Shown in pieces: positions 1-7,287 of a DNA stretch of 13,818 nt (its first letter is position 1; each line of letters starts with the position of its first letter). The notes beneath the pieces were generated by a model. That model worked only from the letters and a program-made list of their open reading frames with translations, searched no databases and was not told where the DNA came from. The stretch comes from JAZIHH01 sp036678685 (GTDB lineage Bacteria > Bacillota > UBA4882 > UBA10575), in assembly GCA_036678685.1 (NCBI GenBank), contig JAZIHH010000026.1, forward strand, positions 1-13,818, read 5' to 3'. A program made the position numbers and the translations under genes.

Positions 1-782
1 ATGTCTTCGTAGTGCAACCCTTTTCCAAACCCGTTAATGAAACCCTCATGGAACTGCTCGTGATGATTGATGCGTTACGACGCGCTTCCGCCGGACGGAT
101 CACAGCCGTTATCCCCTTTTACGCTTACGCTCGTCAGGAAAAGAAAACCGCCCCCCGGGAACCGATCACCGCACGTATGGTGGCTGACATCCTCACCACG
201 GCCGGTGCCGACCGGATCTTGACAATGGATCTCCATTCCCCGGCGATTCAAGGTTTCTTTAATATTCCCTGCGACAATCTGACCGCCCTCCCCAAGCTCT
301 CCCAATACATAAAGGAAAAGGAGATCGAGGACGGTGTCGTGATCGCCCCCGATGCGGGCAGTGTGAAGAAGGCGGAAAAACTGGCTACTTATTTACATTT
401 ACCCCTTGGCGTCATGTACAAAAGAAGACCCGGTCCGAATGTGGCCGAGATGTCCTTTTTTATTGGCGATGTTAAAGGAAAATCACCGATTATCATCGAC
501 GACATGATCGACACCGCCGGCAGCTTGGAACAGGTTATCAATGCATTGGAGGAAAGGGAAGCCAAAGAGATCCACATTTTAGCCACCCATGGGGTCTTTT
601 CCCCGCCGGCGCTCGAGCGCCTGAACCGGCCCAGCGTTAAGGAACTGGTCGTCTGTAACACCTTGCCCTTGGCCGAAAACCCTGCCTATCCCAAGTTAAA
701 ACTGATCTCGGTCGCGCCCTTGTTTGCCGAGGCGATCCGCCGGATCCACGAAAACATCTCCGTCAGTGTGTTGTTCGATTAA
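1..782 (+). CDS. prs: Ribose-phosphate pyrophosphokinase (PRPP synthetase), 5' end cut by the window
   Basis: Makes 5-phosphoribosyl-1-diphosphate from ribose 5-phosphate and ATP in the cytoplasm, for nucleotide, His and Trp synthesis. The frame is open from base 3 (V-F-V-V-Q-P), which matches an internal family segment, so the true start lies left of the window; the GTG at 12 is not a start. About 259 codons are visible, so roughly the first 50-60 residues are missing. Visible family signatures, in order, are YARQEKK followed by REPITA, MDLH before IQGFF, APDAG, the catalytic-loop KRR (YKRRPGPN) and the PRPP-binding loop IIIDDMIDTAGS. It is colinear with class I enzymes to the end (SVLFD against the usual SYLF). 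It is somewhat divergent: PDAGS where Bacillus has PDHGG, and RPGPN where RPRPN is usual. It may be a paralogue rather than the only prs. It ends at a hairpin terminator and is convergent with yunB. Confidence 0.95.
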   Translation, partial: VFVVQPFSKPVNETLMELLVMIDALRRASAGRITAVIPFYAYARQEKKTAPREPITARMVADILTTAGADRILTMDLHSPAIQGFFNIPCDNLTALPKLSQYIKEKEIEDGVVIAPDAGSVKKAEKLATYLHLPLGVMYKRRPGPNVAEMSFFIGDVKGKSPIIIDDMIDTAGSLEQVINALEEREAKEIHILATHGVFSPPALERLNRPSVKELVVCNTLPLAENPAYPKLKLISVAPLFAEAIRRIHENISVSVLFD

Positions 783-802
783 ATCACCAAATTTGCTCTG
801 CA

Positions 803-848
803 TTCCTGGCGAGTGGTGAATCTTTCCTACTCGCCAGGAAGCGTTTTT
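803..848 (+). terminator. Rho-independent terminator of prs, overlapping the 3' end of yunB
   Basis: There is a perfect 12-bp inverted repeat, TTCCTGGCGAGT at 803-814 and ACTCGCCAGGAA at 829-840, with a 14-nt loop. GCG and five T follow (844-848). It starts 20 bases after the prs stop. In the opposite direction there is no T-run, so it should act mainly on prs transcripts. The right arm also encodes the last residues of YunB. Confidence 0.8.
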
Positions 849-1529
849 AAGAGGTCCGGGATGCTCACCACCGGTTGACCGCCAAAATAAACCTGGGGCA
901 CTTCGCCCATGATGATCGCTTCGGTCAGGGGTACTTCGGCCCGGGATTCTCCACATGAGAACGGAGCAAAGGAACGACCACCCGGACCATTGTTTTTACT
1001 TCCAAGTAGATCTTGTGCCGCGTTTGATTAATACCGGCTTCCTCAAAAACGTCATAGACCCGGCTCTCCACCGTCCCGACCGGGACTATAACAATTGGCA
1101 CATCCGGACCCCGTCCCGCCAGCAACTGGCTCCCCAACAATTGACCAAGGGGTAGATAGATTTTATCCTTGGTGTTTTTCATCAATTGCTGCACGGTGAT
1201 CGTGGCATCCGAAGCCAACCGGTTAATCTCGCCGGTGTTGGGTTCATCAGGACAACCCGTCCCCGGTTATCCACTTTCACCGAGATTAAATCTTCGTAAC
1301 GGATATTTTTCGCCACCTTTTCCCGGATCGCCTGATTAATTGATGTTGTCGCGAGGACGCGGGCCTGCGCTTCCGCTTTCGCTTGGATCACCGGGCGTAA
1401 TTGATGATCAGCAAAGAGGAATCCACCAAACAAACAGAGAATAAATAAGACAAAGCGCAAAGTGGTTTTTCTCTGAAAAACCGGTGGTAAAACCAGGATT
1501 CGCCTTCTCTTTTTTTGTCGCATCCGCAT
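827..1529 (-). CDS. yunB: YunB-family sporulation protein, with two single-base frameshifts
   Basis: YunB in Bacillus subtilis is a mother-cell (sigma-E) sporulation protein of unknown biochemical role. Here, an N-terminus rich in Lys and Arg (M-R-M-R-Q-K-K-R-R-R) is followed by one membrane segment at about residues 23-40. Then come the family core (RPVIQAKAEAQARVLATTSINQAI, interrupted here for length: A-T-T-S-I-N-Q-A-I, then NIRYEDLI), VPVGTVES and a C-terminal GEVPQVYF. The frame breaks twice, each time as if one base were missing: near 1240-1242, where a restored base gives MNPNTGEINRLASD, and near 968-972, where it gives VVVPFAPF. With both restored the gene is 705 nt, 234 residues, close to the roughly 250 of the family. 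I chose the ATG at 1529 because the region upstream is a poly-G Shine-Dalgarno; six bases on, a second ATG (1523) is possible. The stop is at 827-829, inside the prs terminator. It is divergent from the PBP gene. Confidence 0.85.
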
Positions 1530-1532
1530 AAG

Positions 1533-1544
1533 CCCCCCCCCCCC
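1533..1544 (-). promoter_or_regulatory. yunB: Poly-G (12) ribosome-binding region of yunB
   Basis: On the minus strand AAA is followed by twelve consecutive G, then CTT and the ATG at 1529. It is the only plausible Shine-Dalgarno element for yunB. A run this long is prone to slippage in the cell and to miscounting in sequencing, so the true length is uncertain. Confidence 0.55.
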
Positions 1545-1655
1545 TTTGCCTTGGGTATTGCCTGCTGGCGTGGACGCTGTTTGACTTATTCTATTTTTAT
1601 GTGTTCTTTTCAAATTCTGACCTCTGGATGGGCATCGGCACCGGTCTTTAAGCCA

Positions 1656-1719
1656 GCACTTTTCTAACCTAAATATATAGCTAGACTGCAGTCGCCAAGT
1701 ATGCACTTTTGTTAACCTA
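1656..1719. repeat. Imperfect direct repeat in the yunB / PBP divergent region
   Basis: GCACTTTTCTAACCTA (1656-1671) recurs as GCACTTTTGTTAACCTA (1703-1719), identical apart from a one- to two-base difference in the middle. The copies start 47 bases apart, a little over four helical turns. They lie between two divergent genes, just upstream of the PBP Shine-Dalgarno, so a paired operator is possible, as is a chance local duplication. I could not fix a convincing sigma-A or sigma-E promoter in 1530-1740. A GGGGAGGGG at 1726-1734 serves as the PBP ribosome binding site. Confidence 0.4.
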
Positions 1720-1740
1720 CCAAACGGGGAGGGGCAGCTC

Positions 1741-4063
1741 ATGTCCAACCTGCATCAACCTTTCGGCTTATCATGGCGTTTAATTACGATCGTCGTTGTC
1801 TCCGGACTCCTACTCGGGATCGCGGCCGGGGTCATCTTTGGTTCCAAAATCCCGGACAACCCCCCGCCCCCGGTGGAAGCCACGATCATCTATGATATCA
1901 ATGGTGATATTGTCCAACGCCTTTTTCAGGAGAACCGGATCCCCGTGGATTTCGACCAGATTCCGGAGATGATGAAGAACGCCATCATCGCCGTGGAAGA
2001 TCCGGATTTTTACAACCACCGCGGGATCAAAATCAAAGCAATCCTGCGCGCCACCTGGATGAACCTTAAAGCCTGGGATTTCATTCAAGGGGGCAGTACC
2101 ATCACCCAGCAGTACGCTAAAGTCTCTCTCTTAACCCACAAGAAAACCATCTCGCGAAAGGTCAAGGAATGGTTCTACGCAATTAACCTGGAACGAAACT
2201 TATCGAAAAACGAAATTCTCGAAACGTTATTTGAACTATATCTATTTCGGAAACGGGGCCCACGGGGTGGAGGCCGCGGCCCAGCGTTATTTCAATAAAC
2301 ACATCTGGGAACTGGAACTGCCACAGTTTGCCTTGCTTGCCGGGATCATCCGGAGTCCCGCCAACTATTGCCCGTTTAAAAACCCGGAAAACGCCCTGAA
2401 CCGCCGGAACTTTGTGCTCGACAAAATGGTGGAAGCCAACTACCTCACCCCGGAAGAAGCCGCCCGGGCCAAGCAAGCACCGCTCGGGGTGGTCAGTGAA
2501 GGCGCCCGGATGCGGAATGCGCCCTACTTTGTCGACTACATCATTCAAGAACTGACCACCAAACGTAAGCTGTTTACCGAAGAAGACCTTTATACCCAGG
2601 GCTATCGGATCTACACCACTCTGGATCTGCGGATGCAAGCCATCGCTGAAGAAGCCATCGCCGACCTGCCCACCGGTGAGCCGGACCGGAACAATGTCAC
2701 CCAACCGCAGATTGCCTTTGTCGCCCTGGACCCCACCAACGGCCACATCAAAGCGATGATTGGCGGGCGCGATTGGCAAAACACTCAGTTAAACCGGGCA
2801 ACTAAAGCCCACCGCCAACCGGGGTCCTGTATCAAACCCTTTGTTTATACGGCGGCTATTGATAGCCACCGGTTCACCCCCGCCACCGTCTTGGTCGATG
2901 AGGAGATCGAGTACCCCAACGGCAACGGCGGAATCTGGGTCCCCCGGAATTTCAGTAAAACTTTCCAAGGCCCGGTCCGTCTGCGTCCGGCCTTAGAGGC
3001 CTCGCTCAACACGATCTCCGTACGCCTCACCGACCAATTGGGGGTCAGTACCGTCTTTAAGATGGCCCAAAACATGGGCTTATCCAGCCTGGTCTCCAGC
3101 GGTGAATTGAATGATATGGCCCTCTCCCCGCTGGCCCTGGGTGGTTTAACCCGCGGGGTCACCCCCCTGGAGTTGACCGCCGCCTATACCCCCCTGGCCA
3201 ACAAAGGGATCTATTCCGAACCCATCGCCATTCTTAAAGTAACCGACAGCCAGGGCCGAGTACTATTGGAGAATGCGCCCAAACGGCGTGTGGTCATCCG
3301 GGAATCCGTGGCGTACGTGGTCACGGATATGCTGAAGGGGGTCATTGAAAACGGAACCGGGCGCCGGGCACGGATCGGGCGGCCGGCCGCCGGGAAAACC
3401 GGCACCTCCGACCAGGACACCAACGCTTGGTTCGTCGGTTATACCCCGGAGATCATTGCCGGCGGCTGGATCGGCAATGATAGTCAAGCCCAGCCTTTGG
3501 TGGTCAATAACACCAAAATTACCAGCGGTTACGCCGCCGAGATCTGGGGCCGGTTTGCCCGCCGGGTTTTAGAGAACCGGCCGATCACCGACTTCCCAGT
3601 TCCAGCCGGGGTCTCGACCAATATTGAAGTCTGCGCCGAAACCGGCTACCTGGCTTCTCCCTACTGCCCGGAGACCATCCGGGAAGTCTTCATTAGCGGG
3701 ACCGAACCGGTGGATTCCTGTCCGACCCACTCCGCCCCCGACCTCGGGAGTAAAATCATCCTCCAAGTCTGTCTCGACTCGGGAGCACTAGCCACCTCCT
3801 TCTGTCCGTCGGACCGGGTGATCACCAAGACCTACTGGGCGGTAACCGGCACGGAAACCACCGACGGCAGTCCGATGCCGACCGAACACTGCCCGCTGCA
3901 CGGGGAGGCCCCCGCCGAGGAGGTTGTATTGGAAATCTGTACCGAATCGGGGTTAATCGCCACCCCCTTCTGCCCCTTCGACGCCGTTGAGACCATGACC
4001 TTCACCCCCGGTGAAGCGACCCTCCCGTGTAATCTCCATACGGGGCGCAACCGCCGGCATTAA
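1741..4063 (+). CDS. Class A penicillin-binding protein (PBP1A family), one frameshift
   Basis: This is a bifunctional peptidoglycan polymerase and cross-linker, anchored in the membrane with its catalytic domains outside. A membrane anchor lies at about residues 13-35. The GT51 glycosyltransferase domain shows EDPDFYNHRG with its catalytic Glu, QGGSTITQQ and RKVKE. The motif KNEILETYLNYIYFG appears only after correcting a one-base insertion at 2227-2228. The transpeptidase motifs are SCIK (Ser362), SLN (421-423) and KTGT (from Lys552). The corrected protein is 773 residues. The tail from residue 631 holds three tandem Cys/His repeats, each C-x10-C then C-x2-H. The ATG at 1741 follows GGGGAGGGG at 7-8 bases. 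The gene stands alone, divergent from yunB and convergent with rodA, and ends at a strong terminator. Which of the several Firmicutes class A PBPs it corresponds to cannot be decided. Confidence 0.93.
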
Positions 4064-4091
4064 GCACTAAACTGAACGCGCCAATTGGAGC

Positions 4092-4124
4092 AAAAAAACC
4101 GCCTGCGCAAAAGGCGGTTTTTTT
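4092..4124. terminator. Bidirectional terminator between the PBP gene and rodA
   Basis: There is a perfect 13-bp inverted repeat: seven A plus CCGCCT at 4092-4104, and AGGCGG plus seven T at 4112-4124, with a 7-nt loop. A-run and T-run flank the GC stem symmetrically, so it works on either strand. It lies 28 bases after the PBP stop and about 70 bases past the rodA stop of the convergent operon. Confidence 0.92.
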
Positions 4125-4193
4125 ATGGATACCGGAAAACCTGAAACAATTGTCGATACGAGCGGAAGCCATCACTCTGCGTAAATCATGCCA

Positions 4194-5334
4194 TTAAAAG
4201 AGCAGCTTCTGCCGGCGGATCCAGATGTTCTCCAAAAAGCCGATGGCGAAAAGGTTGGTAATCATTGAACTGCCTCCGGAACTGATAAACGGCAACGGAA
4301 TCCCCGTAATCGGCATAATTCCGATGTTCATCCCGATATTTTCCAGGATATGAAAGAGGAACATCGCCATAATCCCGGTGGCAACCAGCGCCCCGTTTTT
4401 ATCCTTCGCCTGTTGGATAATGACCAGACAGCGCCAGATTAAAATGAAGAATAAAATCACTACCAAAAATCCGCCTTGTTACCCCACCTCTTCCCTGATA
4501 ATCGCAAAGATAAAATCGGTATGGCTTTCCGGTAAAAAGCCCAAGCGACCCTGGGTACCCTGGAAAAGCCCTTTGCCGAAAAAGCGACCGGACCCGACCG
4601 CAATGATCGCCTGCCTCACATTCCAACCGCTCCCAGTGGGGTCCCGGTCCGGATTGAGAAAGATCATCATCCGTTGAATCTGGTACTCTTTAAACGGCAG
4701 CGGTGTGCCGAAAAAATAATGGCCGGCAAAAAGGAGGACCAAACTCATCGCCCCGGCAAGAATAAGCAACAGCAAAAAGCGGCGGCTATAACCGGCCACA
4801 TACAACATGACAAAGAAGAAGAAGATAAAAACCAGCGTCGTCCCCAAATCCGGCTGCAGTAAGATCAGGAGCAGCGGCGGAGCGATATGCAGAAAGGGCG
4901 ACCACAAATCCCAGAAGGATTCAATCTCTTCCTTCTCCGCCAAATGTTTGGCTAAAGTCAAAATCACAAACAGCTTCGCAAACTCCGAAGGTTGGAGAGA
5001 GAACCCACCAAGATTAAGCCAAGATTTGGCGCCTTTAATCTCCATACCCAGCGGCGAGAGGACCAGAAGCAACAAAACAAGGTTGACCCCGTAGAAAACC
5101 TGGTACATTAGAATCGGGCAGCCGGTAGTCGCTGAACATAATGAGGACCATCCCCACAAGTCCGATGACCACGGCCACCAACTGCTTCTTCACCACGGCA
5201 AAAGGGTCGCCTCCGGTTAGGTCGTAATTATTTCTGGTCGCGCTATAAACCATCACCAAACCGATGGTCACCAACAGTAGGACCGAAAGCAACAAATAAT
5301 AGTCGATGTTCTTGAAGGTCTTCTTATCCCACAA
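4194..5334 (-). CDS. rodA: RodA, SEDS peptidoglycan glycosyltransferase of the elongasome, with a frameshift and an in-frame stop
   Basis: RodA polymerises lipid II at the lateral wall together with PBP2. The sequence is strongly hydrophobic (about ten membrane spans) with SEDS signatures: GLVMVYSAT early, SLQPSEFAKL, QPDLGT, the loop FLPESHTDFIFA with the conserved H-T-D, and near the end GIPLPFISSGGSS. Two defects are visible. One extra base in the G-run at 5116-5118 shifts the frame; removing it gives DYRLPILMYQVFYG. A TAA at 4479-4481 lies where EEVG-x-QGGF should continue, and the same frame then reads on normally to 4194. The corrected length is about 380 residues, typical for RodA. I prefer the TTG start at 5334 because AAAGGTG lies 8 bases upstream; an in-frame TTG at 5355 is the alternative. 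It is the last gene of the operon, just after minE. Confidence 0.9.
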
Positions 5335-5372
5335 CTCTTCGTCACCTTTTCTCAACGCCCACGGCGGTGTTA

Positions 5373-5624
5373 CTACTCAACGGCACGACGTACCTTGACG
5401 ACAGGAATATTGGCGACTAGTTCAGCCTTGGATTCGGTAGCGTTCAGTTCAATCTCGATATTTTCCTCTTCAATCTCCACATATTTGGAGATGGCATTGA
5501 TGATCTCGCCCCTTAATTGCTCAAGCAGACCGGTGGAGACCTTCGCCCGGTCATGAACAAGAATCAGACGCAACCTTTCAACCGCCTGGTTTTTGCTGGG
5601 GGTTTCATCGCGAAACAACTTCAT
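5373..5624 (-). CDS. minE: MinE, cell-division topological specificity factor
   Basis: MinE stimulates the MinD ATPase and drives MinCD off the membrane, so that the division inhibitor is kept away from midcell. The 83-residue length is usual. The anti-MinCD segment AVERLRLILVHDRAKVS (about residues 14-30) is clear, followed by the topological-specificity domain with ISKYVEIEEENIEIEL. The N-terminus MKLF could form the short membrane-binding helix. The ATG at 5624 has AAAGGGG nine bases upstream. It lies 46 bases after minD and a short distance before rodA. The frame is intact. A MinE next to MinCD implies an oscillating, E. coli-like Min system rather than the DivIVA-anchored one of Bacillus, although many Clostridia carry both. 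Confidence 0.96.
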   Translation of the reverse strand: MKLFRDETPSKNQAVERLRLILVHDRAKVSTGLLEQLRGEIINAISKYVEIEEENIEIELNATESKAELVANIPVVKVRRAVE

Positions 5625-5670
5625 TCCTTCTTACCCCTTTCCCTCCGCTTCTTCCTGTGCTCCTCGCCTC

Positions 5671-6471
5671 CTACTTCCCGTTCAACAGTTTTAAGAACCG
5701 GCCAAAGAGGCCCGGCTCACCGTTGACCGACATAAAAGGAACCTCTTCGCCCTCCATCCGGCGGACAATATTCCGGAAAGCCTCGCCCGCTTTGGAGTGG
5801 TTGTTTAACACCGCCGGTTCCCCTTTGTTCGTCGAAATGATAATCTCTTCGTCATCGGGGACAATGCCCAGCAGCTTGATGGCTAAAATATCGTTGATGT
5901 CATCCACATCCATCATGTCACCCTTGCGGACCATATCTGGACGGAGCCGGTTCAAAATCAACACCGGATCGTAGATCTCTTTATCCTGCAACAACCCGAT
6001 AATCCGGTCGGCATCCCGGACCGCCGAGACTTCAGGTGTTGTGACTACGATCGCCTCCGTCGCCGCCGCCACCGCGTTGTCAAACCCCCGTTCAATGCCG
6101 GCCGGGCAGTCCACCAGGATGTAATCGAACTCTTCTTTTAATTCATCAACGATGGCCACCATCTGTTCCGGACTGATCGCATCCTTATTCCGGGTCTGCG
6201 CCGCCGGAAGCAGAAAAAGATTACTTAGCCGCTTGTCTTTGATGAGCGCTTTATGCACTGAACGACAGGTCTTCTCCGCCACATCAACCAAGTCATAGAT
6301 GATCCGGTTTTCAAGACCCATCACCACATCCAGATTGCGCAAGCCAATATCGGCATCGATCATCACCACTTTTTTATGGCGCAGCGCCAATCCGGTCCCA
6401 ATATTGGCTACGGTTGTGGTTTTTCCCACACCACCTTTTCCGGAAGTTACCACGATCACCCGTCCCGCCAT
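5671..6471 (-). CDS. minD: MinD, septum-site-determining ATPase
   Basis: MinD is a membrane-associated ATPase of the ParA/MinD family that recruits MinC to the membrane and is stimulated by MinE. The 266 residues start with the deviant Walker A, GKGGVGKTT, with the signature Lys12 and Lys17. Switch I carries D39-A-D41, followed by GLRNLDVVMGLENR. DCPAGIERGF forms switch II. The C-terminus ends in an amphipathic stretch (LFGRFLKLLNGK) that fits the membrane-targeting helix. The ATG at 6471 is preceded by AAAGGAGG at about 7 bases, the best ribosome binding site in the cluster. The minC stop is only 20 bases upstream, so the two are cotranscribed. The frame is intact. Confidence 0.97.
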   Translation of the reverse strand: MAGRVIVVTSGKGGVGKTTTVANIGTGLALRHKKVVMIDADIGLRNLDVVMGLENRIIYDLVDVAEKTCRSVHKALIKDKRLSNLFLLPAAQTRNKDAISPEQMVAIVDELKEEFDYILVDCPAGIERGFDNAVAAATEAIVVTTPEVSAVRDADRIIGLLQDKEIYDPVLILNRLRPDMVRKGDMMDVDDINDILAIKLLGIVPDDEEIIISTNKGEPAVLNNHSKAGEAFRNIVRRMEGEEVPFMSVNGEPGLFGRFLKLLNGK

Positions 6472-6491
6472 GAAGAATCCTCCTTTATCTC

Positions 6492-7129
6492 CTATAATCG
6501 CTCAACAACAATCTTTTCCCCTTTGATGTAAGCAATCTCCGGGCCGTGTTGCCCTTTTCTTCCTTCCGGCGCCCGGGAAAAAATATGAGCGATCCGCAAT
6601 TGCACCGGGGCTAAAGTAAAAGCAATAATCTCCGCTTTCACGTTTCCCCCGGCCCCTGCATGGGCAATCCCTCTTAAGGCGCCCAAAACAATAATATCCC
6701 CGGTCGCCACCAACTCGCCGCCGGGGTTCAAATCCCCTTTCACGACAATATCGCCCTCATGTTCCAACCGTTGACCGTTCCGTACCGTTCCTTTAATCAG
6801 CAAAACACCGGAGGACGCCGGTAGCTGCTTTTCGGGCCGCGGATTAAGTTTTTTGCGCTGCACCGGATTGAAACCTTTAATCCGGATCCGGTATTTCGCC
6901 AGAATTTTTTCAACCCGGCCAGTTCTCCGGGGGTTAATTGGCGCTCGCCCAGTTCAACCAGGATGGCACCACCTTGAAAGAAACCCTTGGCCTGGTCCAA
7001 CCGGCGATCCAGTACTTCCAACCAGTACACAAAGGATTCCTTTTCGGGGACGAACAGGGTCAACCCCTGCTTGAGCCCTTTAAAGACCAGTTGTTCAACG
7101 TGAACGGCCTGTGTCGCCGGTACAAACAT
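6492..7129 (-). CDS. minC: MinC, septum-site-determining FtsZ inhibitor, one frameshift
   Basis: MinC antagonises FtsZ polymerisation and is positioned by MinD. The N-terminal domain (VFKGLKQGLTLFVPEKESF, then AILVELGERQLTPGEL) is joined by a basic linker (RKKLNPRPEKQLP) to the C-terminal beta-helix, which shows the repeated-turn pattern GDIVVKGDLNPGGELVATGD and ends EIAYIKGEKIVVERL. The two halves are in different frames. Adding one A to the six-A run (T-run at 6905-6910 on the plus strand) restores LKKILAKYRIRIKGFNP, giving 212 residues. The ATG at 7129 has AAGGTG ten bases upstream and another AAAGG immediately before it. A gap of 158 bases separates it from mrdA; I found no convincing hairpin or gene there, so a separate min promoter is possible but not shown. 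Confidence 0.92.
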
Positions 7130-7287
7130 CCTTTGCTCACACCTTAGATCATTTTCTCATCTAATTCCACGACACCGTTGGAAAATCCTCCCGTCGGTCT
7201 TAGCCTTCCGCCACCGGCCCCGTCTTGCCGGAAAGCACTGCCGCTTCCATCCCGGTCCGTAGCTCTTATTGTCCGGTCGTGGGCCGG

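Noticed and set aside
1581..1609. Sigma-A promoter starting with TTGACT at 1581
   Set aside because: No acceptable -10 hexamer lies 16-18 bases downstream (the bases there resemble TTCTTT).
1530..1748. A 73-residue N-terminal extension of yunB reading up to 1748
   Set aside because: It runs through the poly-G tract into Gly repeats and across the divergent promoter region into the PBP start, and has no resemblance to YunB.
7130..7287. A possible 16-codon peptide (starting MEAAVLSGK) in the mrdA-minC gap
   Set aside because: It is very short with no clear Shine-Dalgarno and no recognisable family; chance is the better explanation.
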